Below are positions 1 through 8,180 of a stretch of DNA of 64,000 nt, in pieces. Numbering within the stretch: position 1 is the stretch's first letter; each line of letters begins with the position of its first letter. The translations under genes were made by a program, and so were the position numbers. The notes under the pieces are model-generated. The model was not told where the DNA came from. It ran no database searches and saw nothing but the letters and a program-made list of their open reading frames with translations. This DNA comes from JAEUIX01 sp964611125 (GTDB taxonomy: Bacteria; Planctomycetota; Phycisphaerae; Phycisphaerales; UBA1924), in the NCBI GenBank assembly GCA_964611125.1, contig CAZSZO010000001.1, positions 62,001-126,000 on the forward strand. Reading direction: 5' to 3'.

Positions 1-228
1 TGAGCGAATCGGCTCGGCGACGGCGAGCTCGCCGTCGCCCGACTTCGCCGCGGCCCAGATGGCCTCGGAAAGCTGGCTGATGGTCTCGGCCGGGGGAGCC
101 GGGGGCGCGTCGGCCGGGGCGCCAGCGAGGGCGGGGCCCCCGAGCAGCCCAAGCGTCAGGGCAATCACCGGGGGCGTCAGCAGCATGGGGCGAAACAGTG
201 TTCGGGCGGCGGCCAGCATTCGCGGCAT
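1..228 (-). CDS. Secreted protein of unknown function, N-terminal part only
   Basis: The reading frame starts at an ATG at 228 and runs off the left edge after 76 codons, so only the N-terminus is visible. It opens with MPRMLAAARTLFRPM, continues into a hydrophobic stretch (LLTPPVIALTLGLLGG) and an AlaXAla-type cleavage region, and then an Ala/Pro-rich segment, which together form a convincing signal peptide. An AAGGA Shine-Dalgarno sequence lies 5 nt before the ATG. After the signal peptide comes a short helical stretch (ETISQLSEAIWAAAK). The mature domain lies outside the window, so no function can be given. It reads in the same direction as the MFS gene but is separated from it by about 230 bp and a hairpin. 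Confidence 0.6.
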   Translation of the reverse strand, partial: MPRMLAAARTLFRPMLLTPPVIALTLGLLGGPALAGAPADAPPAPPAETISQLSEAIWAAAKSGDGELAVAEPIRS

Positions 229-425
229 GGAGATCCTTCGTGAATGAAACGGACGGTTCCGGATCGGGTTCTGGGATCGGCTTGCGCGCCGTCGCCGCCA
301 CAGTGATACGAACAACCACCCCATTGCGTTTCAACCCGTTCGGGATCGGGCGGCCACCTTCAAGAGATGAGCCCGGCAGGCCATCCCGGCGGCGGAGCGA
401 GGATATCGGAATCCACGCGATCACG

Positions 426-455
426 GGCGCCGGTCGGGCAAGGCCCGACGGCGCC
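426..455 (-). terminator. Hairpin directly after the MFS gene
   Basis: A 13-bp stem (GGCGCC-bulged G-GTCGGGC pairing with GCCCGAC-GGCGCC) closes an AAG loop and sits immediately beside the stop codon of the leftward MFS gene. There is no clear U-tract, so it is a hairpin-type terminator or 3' stabiliser rather than a textbook intrinsic terminator. Confidence 0.45.
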
Positions 456-1712
456 TCAGGCCGTACTTCCCCCAAACCGGGCTCTTGAACGGGCGGCGAC
501 GAAGCCGAAGCCGCAGACCAGCGTGAGCAGCCCGGCGAGGACCGGTTCGGCGCGCGCGCCGGCGGCGCCGGTGGTCACGATGCCGCTGGCGAGCAGCCCG
601 AGCAGCGGGCCGATGGCGTAACCGAGGCCGATGAGGGCCTCGAAGTTGCCCGCCGCCTCAACCTGGGCGGAGCCGACGGTCATGGTGTAGTAGAGTGTCG
701 CGAAGTAGATGGAGCCCAGACCGACGCCGAAACCGATCAGGCCGCCCACGAGCACCCACTGGGCCCAGTCGGGCGGGGCGATGGAAGTGGCGAGCAGGAC
801 CAGGGCGGCGCTGGCGAGCATGAGGGCGGAGCCCAGGATGGGGGTGAGCCAGACCCCTCGCCAGCCGTGCCAGAGGCTCATCAGGATGAACATGCTGACG
901 CGGGCGAACATCCAGATCGAGATCATGGACGTTTCGGAGGCGGGGCTGAGACCGATCTGCCGGCAGACGGTCGGAATCGAGGGGCCCAGGGTGGTCAGGG
1001 CGATGAAGGCGACCAGCAGCAGCACCTGATAGGCCCGGTGGAGCGGGACGTAGCTGGGCGGGTGGGCGTGGTCGTCATCGTGAAGGTGGGCGCCGGGGCG
1101 GGGCGTGAACCAGCACAGCGGGATGACCAGCAGGGCGTGGATGGCGGCCAGCAGGCTGAACAGGAGCACGGCGTGCTCCTTGACCAGCGGCGAAACGGCC
1201 AGGAGCACGATTGCCAGCGACGAGGACCACGCGATGTTGAAGAAGCCGACAGCGCGGCGGAGAGCGGCGCCGCTACGGGCCCCTGCGACGTACGACTCCA
1301 CGAGCGGCCAGAGCATGCCCGAGAGCGGGCTGTACCCGGCGATGAGGACCCAGATGGGCCATGAGGAGCGGGCGCTGCCGGGCGGGCCATCGAGCAGCGA
1401 AGCGAGCCAGGGCAGGCTGCACAGCAGTGCGACGCTGAGCATGATGAACCCGATGAGCGCGCGATGGTTGAAGAACCGCGAGCCCGGGGGGAACCGCTTG
1501 AGCACCGGCCCGACGAGCAGCGCCGCGGGAATGTACAAGGCCCCGTAGAGCAGCCCGAGCCAGAAACAGGCGACCTCGCTGAAGTCGTAGTTCCACTTGG
1601 CGAGGGAGAAGATGCCGTTGTAGATCACCCCCGACCCGAAGGAACCGAGGAAACTGAGCACCAGGACGGGGATCAGGGGGGTGGGCCGAGATGCGGAATC
1701 GGAGGTCGCCAT
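456..1712 (-). CDS. Major facilitator superfamily transporter
   Basis: Predicted integral membrane transporter of about 418 residues with roughly 12 hydrophobic segments spread over its length, a central hydrophilic His-rich loop (HLHDDDHAHPP), and a basic loop after the second helix (VLKRFPPGSR), as expected for MFS proteins. The substrate cannot be read from the sequence. The frame stays open upstream to 1814, but the extra N-terminal residues are Pro/Ser-rich and not membrane-like, so I prefer the ATG at 1712 (MATSDSASRP); 1724 is a possible alternative. No good Shine-Dalgarno is seen at any of these. The gene stands alone, with a hairpin just after its stop. Confidence 0.75.
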   Translation of the reverse strand: MATSDSASRPTPLIPVLVLSFLGSFGSGVIYNGIFSLAKWNYDFSEVACFWLGLLYGALYIPAALLVGPVLKRFPPGSRFFNHRALIGFIMLSVALLCSLPWLASLLDGPPGSARSSWPIWVLIAGYSPLSGMLWPLVESYVAGARSGAALRRAVGFFNIAWSSSLAIVLLAVSPLVKEHAVLLFSLLAAIHALLVIPLCWFTPRPGAHLHDDDHAHPPSYVPLHRAYQVLLLVAFIALTTLGPSIPTVCRQIGLSPASETSMISIWMFARVSMFILMSLWHGWRGVWLTPILGSALMLASAALVLLATSIAPPDWAQWVLVGGLIGFGVGLGSIYFATLYYTMTVGSAQVEAAGNFEALIGLGYAIGPLLGLLASGIVTTGAAGARAEPVLAGLLTLVCGFGFVAARSRARFGGSTA

Positions 1713-1807
1713 GGGCTCGATCATCAGGGGCGGCGGCGGGTTGTCGGGGGCGGGGCAGGTCTTGGGCTGGGTGGGTGCGCTCGGCGCAGATCGCTTGCGT
1801 GAAGGAC

Positions 1808-1836
1808 TGGTCAACGCGCGGGGCCGATCGTAGCAT
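1808..1836 (+). promoter_or_regulatory. Candidate promoter of tRNA-Arg
   Basis: TGGTCA and TAGCAT hexamers are separated by 17 bp, and the -10 ends 12 nt before the mature tRNA. The spacing and position fit, but the hexamers are only moderate matches to the sigma70 consensus. Confidence 0.35.
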
Positions 1837-1848
1837 GGGGGGTTGTCT

Positions 1849-1922
1849 GTGCCCGTAGCTCAACTGGATAGAGCGTCGGCCTCCGAAGCCGAAGGTTGCA
1901 GGTTCGACTCCTGCCGGGCACG
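1849..1922 (+). tRNA. tRNA-Arg(CCG)
   Basis: A full cloverleaf of 74 nt can be folded. The 7-bp acceptor stem is GTGCCCG with CGGGCAC, the D-arm is GCTC/GAGC, and the anticodon stem TCGGC/GCCGA encloses the loop CTCCGAA, giving anticodon CCG. The T-arm is GCAGG-TTCGACT-CCTGC and the discriminator base is G. CCA is not encoded. It decodes CGG. Confidence 0.95.
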
Positions 1923-1991
1923 TTTCTCACGCGAAAACTGAGCGAAAGCGGACGCGCCGATTTCCGGGCCCCGGGGGGCGCGGGACGGAGG

Positions 1992-2822
1992 TCATTTCGC
2001 GCGGCTGGGCGGGTTGGACTGGGGCGATTTGACGGTCTTGAAGGCGTTGGCAGCTTTGGCGTCGCGCTTGGGCTTTCGGGCCGCGGCAGGGCGCGGGCGG
2101 TCTCCGCGGATGCGCAGCTCGCATGCCTGGCCGAACTCGCGGCAGATGGGGTGTTCGCTGCAGCCGCCGCGCAGGCGGGCCTTGCAGGCGCGCCGGCCGT
2201 GCCAGATGAGCCTGTGGCTGAGGTCGCACCAGGTTTGGCGCGGGAAGAGGGCCATGAGGCGGCGTTCGATCGCCTGCACGGTGGCGCCGCGGGGGGCGAG
2301 CCCGAGGCGCACGGAAAGCCGCTCGACATGGGTGTCGACGACGACGCCGACGTTGATGGCGAAGGCGTTGCCAAGCACGACGTTGGCGGTCTTGCGGGCC
2401 ACGCCGTGGAGGCTGAGCAGTTCTTCCATTGTCTGCGGGACCTGGCCGCCGAAACGATCGACGATGTCGGACATGGAGCGGTGGATCGCCTTGGCCTTGT
2501 TGCGGAAGAAACCCAGCGAGCGCACGAACGGCTCGATGTCCTGGGGGGTGACTTTGGTGTAGTCGATGGGCGCCGGGAAGCGAGCGAAGAGCGCGGGCGT
2601 CGCCTTGTTGACGGCGACATCAGTGCACTGGGCCGAGAGGATCGTTGCGACCAGCAATTCGTGCGGGGAGGCGGCGTTCAACTCGCAGCGGGCGTCGGGG
2701 TACGCGGCGCGGAGCGCCGCATCGAGCGCGCTCGCCCGGGCCCGTTCCGTGGGCTTCACGCGCGGCAGCTTGAAGGGCGGATCGTCGCCGACCTCGCCTG
2801 CAACCGGTTCGGGGGCCATCAT
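1992..2822 (-). CDS. nth: Endonuclease III (base-excision DNA glycosylase/AP lyase)
   Basis: Removes oxidised pyrimidines from DNA and nicks the abasic site. The core matches the family: the helix-hairpin-helix LHGVARKTANVVLG at about residues 138-151 carries the catalytic lysine (K144), and VDTHV carries the catalytic aspartate (D163). The [4Fe-4S] region is odd. The four cysteines (213, 221, 227, 234) are spaced C-x7-C-x5-C-x6-C instead of the usual C-x6-C-x2-C-x5-C, so the cluster may be altered or absent. There is also a basic, Pro/Ala-rich C-terminal tail of about 35 residues. The start codon overlaps the stop of the upstream membrane-protein gene by 4 nt (ATGA), indicating co-translation. 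Confidence 0.9.
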   Translation of the reverse strand: MMAPEPVAGEVGDDPPFKLPRVKPTERARASALDAALRAAYPDARCELNAASPHELLVATILSAQCTDVAVNKATPALFARFPAPIDYTKVTPQDIEPFVRSLGFFRNKAKAIHRSMSDIVDRFGGQVPQTMEELLSLHGVARKTANVVLGNAFAINVGVVVDTHVERLSVRLGLAPRGATVQAIERRLMALFPRQTWCDLSHRLIWHGRRACKARLRGGCSEHPICREFGQACELRIRGDRPRPAAARKPKRDAKAANAFKTVKSPQSNPPSRAK

Positions 2823-3406
2823 GACTTTCCCGCCGGCGCGGCCTCGGCGGCCTCGGGCTCATCATCGCGAGCCAGGGCGCCCAGAAAGAGCCCGAGGCCG
2901 GCGACGCCAGCGATCGCCCCGAGCACCCGGCTGGCGCTGGGGTGATCGGCGGAGAAGGCGGCGCGGAATTCGTCGGCCTGCTGCTGCTGGCCCTGCGCGG
3001 CGAGGGTCCAATAGCGCTCCAGGTTGACGCTCATGCGGGGGCCGAGAATGAACAGGTGGTAGCAGAGCAGGCAGAGGGCCGTCCCGAGCAGCACCGCTCG
3101 CATCGCTGTCAGGCGGTTGCGCCAGGGCGTCTTGAGGAAGACCACCGACACCAGGAGCGTGCCGATCGCCAGCGAGGAGCAGATGAACTGCACCACATCG
3201 CTGATGAAGAAGATCGTGTTCGCCACGCGGCCCGCGGCGAGCATCCAGTGCTCGCCGCCGTAGCTTGCGTAGGCCGGCAGCGACGGGTTGAGCGCCTTGA
3301 GGGTGGGGAAGATGACCGCCGCGGCGGCCGCGGTCATGATGAGGGCCCCGAACCAGAGGCCCATGGCAAAGACGTGAACGGCGTGGAGCACTCGTCGCGC
3401 GGTCAT
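2819..3406 (-). CDS. Small four-helix membrane protein (DUF4149/TMEM205-like)
   Basis: A 195-residue protein with about four hydrophobic segments: one at the N-terminus (VLHAVHVFAMGLWFGALIM), two central ones (residues 65-90 and 104-122) and one near the C-terminus. The N-terminal H-x3-A-x-G-x-WFG pattern resembles the DUF4149 family of unknown function; I recognise it by pattern only. The last residues are acidic and Ala-rich. It sits between modC (10 nt upstream) and nth (4-nt overlap downstream), so it is probably carried on the same leftward transcript as modABC. No specific role in molybdate transport is implied by the sequence. Confidence 0.6.
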   Translation of the reverse strand: MTARRVLHAVHVFAMGLWFGALIMTAAAAAVIFPTLKALNPSLPAYASYGGEHWMLAAGRVANTIFFISDVVQFICSSLAIGTLLVSVVFLKTPWRNRLTAMRAVLLGTALCLLCYHLFILGPRMSVNLERYWTLAAQGQQQQADEFRAAFSADHPSASRVLGAIAGVAGLGLFLGALARDDEPEAAEAAPAGKS

Positions 3407-3415
3407 CGGGGCATC

Positions 3416-4588
3416 CTACGCGCCGGCGGCGACGGGGATCACGCTGAAGGCGCGCTCGTCGATCAGGCAGACGACGCTTCGGCCGGGGGCCAGGTCGAGG
3501 CCGGCGGGCGGGGGGCTGGGGATCTCGGCACGAAGGCCGCCAGCGAGGTCGAGGGTCACGCGCAGCATGCCGGGCGCCGGGCTGACGCTGCGGACGACGG
3601 CGGGCAACTGGTTGCGAGTGGTGAGGCCGGGGATCGCCAGGGGGGCGAGGGCCATGTCGGCGGGGTTGACCATCAGCAGCACCGGAGCCCCGACGGAGGC
3701 GGCCGGGCCGGAACGGATCAACGGGACCTGAACGGTGAAGGGGGTGAGCGGGTTCGGGGGGGGGGGCGGAGGAGGGAACGAGGCGGTCGTGGGCGTGGGC
3801 GAGGCGTCGGTTGCGGGCATGCGCGAGGGCGCTTGCGCGGGGAAGCTGACCAGCGAGCACCCTTGGCCCGGGGCGTGCCCCACGATGACGCCCTCGATCA
3901 GGTTCGGCCCCGGCCCGTGGGCGAATCGGTCACGGGCCGTTGCGGCCAGGGGCCCATGGGCGACGAGGCGGCCATGCTCGATCACCAGCAGGCGGTCGGC
4001 GGCGTGGGCGAGTTCGGAGAGGTTGTGGCTGACATAGAGCACTTCAGCGCGGGTGGCTTCAACCACGCGAAGCAGATAGGGGAGAATCTGCGACTTGAGC
4101 CCATCGTCAAGCGAGGAGAGCGGCTCATCGAGCAGCAGGACCCGCGGGCGGGCGAGCAGGGCGCGGCCGAGGGCGACCCGCTGACGCTCGCCTCCGGAGA
4201 GAGCGGTCGCGCGCCGGTCGAGGAGGGCGCCGAGTTCGAGCATGTCCGCCGCGGCGGCGAACTCGTCGGGTGGGCCGGTGAAGGCGTAGCGGAGATTGCC
4301 GGCGACAGTGAGGTGCGGGAAGAGGCGGGATTCCTGGAAGACCACAGCGACGCGGCGGCGGTGGGGCGGGGTGAAGAGTCCGCGGGCGCTGTCGCTGAGG
4401 ACCTGATCGCCGAGGGCGACAACGCCAGTCGCGCCGGGCTGCAACCCGGCGAGGATGTGCATGAGCGTGGTCTTGCCGGCGCCGGAGGGACCCCAGACGC
4501 CGGTGACGCGGGAGCGGGTTTCAAACGCGAGTTCGAGGCGGCCCTGGGCGAGGCTTTGGCGGGGAAGGCTGACATCGACGCGGATCAT
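3416..4588 (-). CDS. modC: Molybdate ABC transporter, ATP-binding subunit
   Basis: Cytoplasmic ATPase that powers molybdate import through ModB. It has Walker A GPSGAGKT (residues 33-40), a Q-loop (VVFQESRLFPH), the signature LSGGERQRVALGRAL, Walker B RVLLLDEPLSSLD and an H-loop histidine in YVSHNLSE. The C-terminal third has a Mop/TOBE-like segment (TTRNQLPAVVRSVSP) that would bind molybdate. At 390 residues it is slightly longer than usual because of a Ser/Thr/Pro-rich insert with a seven-proline run before the Mop region, encoded by an 11-base G tract at 3756-3766. Its start overlaps the modB stop by 4 nt. A related tungstate or sulfate role is less likely given the Mop segment and modAB neighbours. 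Confidence 0.88.
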   Translation of the reverse strand: MIRVDVSLPRQSLAQGRLELAFETRSRVTGVWGPSGAGKTTLMHILAGLQPGATGVVALGDQVLSDSARGLFTPPHRRRVAVVFQESRLFPHLTVAGNLRYAFTGPPDEFAAAADMLELGALLDRRATALSGGERQRVALGRALLARPRVLLLDEPLSSLDDGLKSQILPYLLRVVEATRAEVLYVSHNLSELAHAADRLLVIEHGRLVAHGPLAATARDRFAHGPGPNLIEGVIVGHAPGQGCSLVSFPAQAPSRMPATDASPTPTTASFPPPPPPPNPLTPFTVQVPLIRSGPAASVGAPVLLMVNPADMALAPLAIPGLTTRNQLPAVVRSVSPAPGMLRVTLDLAGGLRAEIPSPPPAGLDLAPGRSVVCLIDERAFSVIPVAAGA

Positions 4589-5289
4589 GGGGCCCCCCCA
4601 CCCCGTCCGATGCGGGCCGAGACGCGCCGGGCCAGCACCTCCGAGGCGGCGAGGGCGGCGAGGGAGATGAGGGCGGAGATGAGCATGAGGCGAAGGGCCG
4701 GGGCATCGCCGCCGGGGACCTGCGAGAAGGTGTAGATGGCCGAGGGGAGGGTGCGGGTGACGCCAGCGATGTTGCCCGCGAAGGTGATGGTGGCGCCGAA
4801 CTCACCCAGACTGCGGGCGAGACCAAGGACGACGCCGGCGAGCACGCCGGGCGCGGCGAGGGGGAGCGTAATGCTGAAGAGCACGCGCAGCGGGCTGGCG
4901 CCGAGGGTGCGGGCGGCGTCTTCGATGCGCGGGTCGACCAACTCGATCGCCAGGCGGATGGCGCGGACCATGAACGGGAAGGCCATGACGGCGGAGGCGA
5001 GGGCCGCAGCAACCCAGGTGAAGGCGATGTCCACGCCCAGCCGGTCGTGGAGCACCCCCCCCACCGCTCCGCGGCGACCCAGGAGCATGAGCAGCGCGAA
5101 GCCGACCACGACGGGCGGGAGCACAAGCGGCAGGTGGATGATCGCGTCAACAAGGGCCTTGCCGGGGAAGGACCTGCGGGCGAGCAGCCACGCGCAGGCG
5201 ATCGCCGGGACGATCGTGATAGCGACGCTGCAGGCGGCGGCCTGGAGCGAGAGCAGCAGGGCCGAGAGTTCCTCCTGGGTGAGCATCAC
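4585..5289 (-). CDS. modB: Molybdate ABC transporter, permease subunit
   Basis: Inner-membrane permease of 234 residues, close to the usual ModB length. Five or six hydrophobic segments are visible. The EAA loop that docks on the ATPase is seen as the segment around EDAARTLGASPLRVLFSITL, followed by the typical membrane helix and ARSLGEFGATITFAGN, a strong ModB/CysT-family signature. It overlaps modA and modC by 4 nt on each side (ATGA-type), so the three genes are translationally coupled and should form a ModA-ModB2-ModC2 importer. Confidence 0.92.
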   Translation of the reverse strand: MMLTQEELSALLLSLQAAACSVAITIVPAIACAWLLARRSFPGKALVDAIIHLPLVLPPVVVGFALLMLLGRRGAVGGVLHDRLGVDIAFTWVAAALASAVMAFPFMVRAIRLAIELVDPRIEDAARTLGASPLRVLFSITLPLAAPGVLAGVVLGLARSLGEFGATITFAGNIAGVTRTLPSAIYTFSQVPGGDAPALRLMLISALISLAALAASEVLARRVSARIGRGGGAP

Positions 5290-6206
5290 GGGCCGCCGGG
5301 GCCTCCGGCCGGGGGGGCCCGGCCGGGGTCGGGGGGGGTGGCCTGCGGAGGAGCGGTCGCAGCGGGAATGACGGTGAAGCTTGCCTGCTGGAACGCCTGC
5401 ACGGCCGCGGGCGAGCGCAGGAACTGAAGGAACGCCAAGGCCTCGGGCTTGGCGCCGATTGTCAGTGCGATGGGGTAACGAATCGGCGGATGACTCTCGG
5501 GCGGAAACGCGCCGGCGACGACGACCTTGTCAGACCGGGCGTCGGTGGCGTAGACGACGCCAGCGTCGGCCTCACCGGCCTCCACGAGGCGAAGAGCGGC
5601 TCGGACGTCCTGCGCTGCCAGCATCCGGGGTTCGATGGTCTTCCACCAGCCGAGCCACTCGAACGACGCGCGGGCGTAGCGACCGGCCGGTACGTGCGCG
5701 GGGTCGGCCAGGGCGATCCGCTGCACGCCGGGGAGTTCGCGGGTGAAGTCGAACGTCTTGTCCATCCGGATGGTGAAGCCCTTGCCGGCCGGGGCGACCA
5801 TGACGAGCGTGCTGCCCAGGAGGTCTTGGCGCGAGCCGGGCTTGAGCAGCCCGGCGGCGCTGACATCGTCCATCCAGCGCTCATCAGCGGAGATGAAGAG
5901 GTCAGCCGGGGCCCCGGCCTTGATCTGCTTGGCCAGGGTGGACGAAGCCTCGAAGCTGAATGCCGCGTCCACACCGGCTTCCTTGGAGAAAACCGGGGCC
6001 AGCGTCTGGAGCACTTGGGCGGTGCTGGCGGCGGCGAAGACGGTGATCTGCACGCGGGGCTTGGGCGCGGGGGGCGGGGCGCCACCTGCACCGGAGGGGG
6101 ACGGGCGCCGGTCGCACCCCCACCCCCCCCACCCCCCCCATACCAAGGCGAGCGCGAATGTCAGGGCGAGGACCAACCCATTCATGAGGACCCGCGGGCC
6201 TTTCAT
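5286..6206 (-). CDS. modA: Molybdate-binding periplasmic lipoprotein or exported protein
   Basis: Substrate-binding protein of the molybdate importer. The mature domain begins about residue 52 with VQITVFAAASTAQVLQTLAP and includes GADADLFISADE-like (PADLFISADERWMD), LALADP-like (RIALADPAHVPAGRYA) and AGVVYATDA segments, all standard ModA oxyanion-binding landmarks. The N-terminus has a hydrophobic segment followed by a W-G-G repeat and a cysteine, so it may be lipid-anchored, although the lipobox is poor. This part is encoded by G8 tracts. The C-terminus is a Pro/Gly-rich tail. The ATG at 6206 has no Shine-Dalgarno but a TACCGT hexamer 8 nt upstream; an internal ATG at 6185 is an alternative. 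First gene of the modABC unit, divergent from an AraC regulator. Confidence 0.9.
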   Translation of the reverse strand: MKGPRVLMNGLVLALTFALALVWGGWGGWGCDRRPSPSGAGGAPPPAPKPRVQITVFAAASTAQVLQTLAPVFSKEAGVDAAFSFEASSTLAKQIKAGAPADLFISADERWMDDVSAAGLLKPGSRQDLLGSTLVMVAPAGKGFTIRMDKTFDFTRELPGVQRIALADPAHVPAGRYARASFEWLGWWKTIEPRMLAAQDVRAALRLVEAGEADAGVVYATDARSDKVVVAGAFPPESHPPIRYPIALTIGAKPEALAFLQFLRSPAAVQAFQQASFTVIPAATAPPQATPPDPGRAPPAGGPGGP

Positions 6207-6214
6207 AGTCCGTC

Positions 6215-6220
6215 ACGGTA
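6215..6220 (-). promoter_or_regulatory. -10-like hexamer before modA
   Basis: TACCGT lies 8 nt upstream of the modA ATG, which has no Shine-Dalgarno. The spacing would put the transcription start at or next to the start codon. Part of a recurrent layout in this window. Confidence 0.35.
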
Positions 6221-6324
6221 CGCCCGACCCGCGGCGGGGTCCGCGGGCGGGCGAGCGAGCGCGATCAGTCAGCCGGCGCGACCCGCACGAACGGGCAACC
6301 ATTGTGAACGCTCAGACAGCCGAG

Positions 6325-6334
6325 CTACCGGTAG
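6325..6334. promoter_or_regulatory. Perfect 10-bp palindrome between modA and the AraC gene
   Basis: CTACCGGTAG is a perfect palindrome 9 nt before the ATG of the regulator, in the 137-bp divergent intergenic region. It could be an operator; no binding protein can be assigned. Confidence 0.3.
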
Positions 6335-6343
6335 TCATCAGCA

Positions 6344-7543
6344 ATGAAGAGCACACCCCACGACACCGGTCAGCCGAAGCTGGAAATCGCCCGGGCCGGG
6401 CGCCCCCCGGCGGCGCCGCCCGGGCTTCCGCCGAGCGCGTTCATGCGGCCATTTCCGAAGCTGGGGCCTGGGCAGTTGCCGCCGCTGCCGCCGGGGATGC
6501 CTCTGCCGCCGGGAATCAAGCTGGAGAACGGGGCGCCGCGGGCGCGGTGGGGCGACATTGCGGATCTGACGCCGCCTGGCGGGCATGAGGATCGGATCTC
6601 GGCGCTGCTGCACCGGGTGCGGATCGCGACGTTCCGGACCGGCATCTCGACGGGGAGAGGGGCCTGGGGGGTGGAGCTGCCGGCGCTGCCCAGCGCGTAC
6701 TTTGCGGTGCTGTCGGGGAGCGTGTGGTTTGCGACCGACGAGGGCGAAGGCGAGCGGCTCTCGGCGGGGGACTGCACCATCATCTGCCAGCCCACGAGCG
6801 TGAGGATCAGCGATGGGCCGACATCGCGGATCCGGCCGATCTTTGAGGTCGCCAAACCAGGCTTTGATCGAGAGATGCGGGGCTTCTCGCTGGGGGAGCC
6901 GGCGGCAGAGGGCGAGGAACCGGGGCCGACGACGCGATTCATCGGGGGGCCGCTGCTGTTCGACAGCGGGGTGGGCGGCCCGCTCCGCTCAGCGCTCCCG
7001 CAGCGGATCACGCTGAAGGGGTCGCTCCAGGGATCCGACGGCCTGGTCCCCAGCCTGCTGCGGCTGCTGGAACGGCAGAGCCAGGACCTGCCGCCCGGGT
7101 CGCAGGCGATGATGAACCAGATCGCCACGATGCTGTTCATCGAGGGTGTGAGGATTCACCTCTCGACAGTGGATCAGTCGCGACTGGGCTGGACGGCGGC
7201 GCTGTTTGATGAGCACCTGGGGCCGATGCTGTCGCTGCTGCACGCGACGCCGGCCCGGAACTGGACGCTCGAGGAGATGGCCAATGAGTGCGGCCTGTCG
7301 CGGACGATCTTCGCCCAGCGCTTCCAGGAGATGGTGGGGATCCCGCCCGCGACGTACGTGCGTGAGCACCGCATGGATATCGCCGCGGACCTGCTGCGCC
7401 GGAGCAGCGTGGACGTGCGGACGATCTCATCGCGCGTGGGGTACGCGTCGGAGCCGGCGTTCTGCAAGGTGTTTAAGAAGTGGTCGGGGATGACGCCGGG
7501 TGAGTATCGCCTGCGGAACACCCACGGGGTGCGGCCGGGATGA
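6344..7543 (+). CDS. AraC-family transcriptional regulator
   Basis: DNA-binding regulator of 399 residues. The N-terminal 60 residues are Pro/Gly-rich. They are followed by a cupin-type ligand domain (roughly residues 75-230, recognisable in WGVELPALPSAYFAVLSGSVWF and LSAGDCTII), as in AraC proteins with a Cupin_6 domain. The C-terminal 100 residues hold two helix-turn-helix motifs: WTLEEMANECGLSRTIFAQRF and VRTISSRVGYASEPAFCKVF, ending in the conserved K-W-SGMTPGEYR. It is transcribed divergently from modABC across 137 bp. It may regulate that operon or itself, but its ligand is not evident. No Shine-Dalgarno is seen at the ATG. Confidence 0.85.
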   Translation: MKSTPHDTGQPKLEIARAGRPPAAPPGLPPSAFMRPFPKLGPGQLPPLPPGMPLPPGIKLENGAPRARWGDIADLTPPGGHEDRISALLHRVRIATFRTGISTGRGAWGVELPALPSAYFAVLSGSVWFATDEGEGERLSAGDCTIICQPTSVRISDGPTSRIRPIFEVAKPGFDREMRGFSLGEPAAEGEEPGPTTRFIGGPLLFDSGVGGPLRSALPQRITLKGSLQGSDGLVPSLLRLLERQSQDLPPGSQAMMNQIATMLFIEGVRIHLSTVDQSRLGWTAALFDEHLGPMLSLLHATPARNWTLEEMANECGLSRTIFAQRFQEMVGIPPATYVREHRMDIAADLLRRSSVDVRTISSRVGYASEPAFCKVFKKWSGMTPGEYRLRNTHGVRPG

Positions 7544-7610
7544 CCAGCGATGGGGCAGGGCCATCAAAGCCGCGGGCGGCTCCGCCGCCGGGGCTGATGG
7601 GCCGCGGTCC

Positions 7611-8180
7611 TTAGACCGTCTGATCGACAAACGTGCCCGCAGGGGCGTTTGAGAAGAAGTTCGAGATGTCGGTGTCGTCGCTCTGCAGGCTCTGCAGCAA
7701 CTGCTGAAGGAGCTGCTGGTCGGAGTTCGCGGCGGAGTAGCCCGAACCCTGGGCGCCGCCGGCGGAGAAACCGCCGGGCGGGAAGCCGCCCTCGCCTGGG
7801 CGGGGCAGGCCGAGCTTGTCGCCGATCTGCTCAAACTGCTTCTTGAACTCGGCAGGGTCGATGCCGTTGTCCTTCAGGACGCCGTCGACGCGCCCGCCGA
7901 TGGCCTTCTGAAGATCTTCGGGACTCGCGCCCTGGTTTTCCTGGATCACCGATGAGACGGCGTCCTTGATCTGGCCGCCGACCTTGGCGAACGACGAGGT
8001 GTCGATCCCGAGCTCCTCGGCGGCGCTCTTGAACGCGGACTCGAACTGGGCCCGGACCTCCGCCGGGGGCTCGCCGACCTGGCCGGGGGCGCCGCCCCTT
8101 CCACCCCCCCCGCTCTTGATCCGCTGCAGGATCTCGCTGAGGTCGGTGCGGCCGACACTGGAAACCGATGACGCTGACAT
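7611..8180 (-). CDS. Unknown helical Gly/Gln-rich protein
   Basis: Protein of 189 residues that I do not recognise. It has no signal peptide or membrane segment. Residues 42-120 are predicted helical with two related units, each with an aliphatic-rich helix followed by a G-I-D-x-[SA] turn (EELGIDTSSF and KDNGIDPAEF). The C-terminus is Gly/Pro-rich and then Gln/Leu-rich (QQLLQQLLQSLQ). An AAAGGAG Shine-Dalgarno lies 6 nt before the ATG, so it is likely a real gene. It stands alone, convergent with the AraC gene and divergent from the thioredoxin-like gene. Confidence 0.6.
   Translation of the reverse strand: MSASSVSSVGRTDLSEILQRIKSGGGGRGGAPGQVGEPPAEVRAQFESAFKSAAEELGIDTSSFAKVGGQIKDAVSSVIQENQGASPEDLQKAIGGRVDGVLKDNGIDPAEFKKQFEQIGDKLGLPRPGEGGFPPGGFSAGGAQGSGYSAANSDQQLLQQLLQSLQSDDTDISNFFSNAPAGTFVDQTV

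Noticed and set aside
1811..2620. Long minus-strand frame reading across tRNA-Arg and nth, with a typical peptide GRSRTCNLRLRRPTLYPVEL
   Set aside because: The peptide is the known false translation of the antisense of a tRNA; the rest is Arg/Ser/Pro-rich and overlaps nth in another frame.
2942..4735. 597-codon plus-strand frame across modC and the membrane protein gene
   Set aside because: It is antisense to genes with clear motifs; its product is Gly/Asp/Glu/Arg-rich without domains, as expected for a shadow frame in GC-rich DNA.
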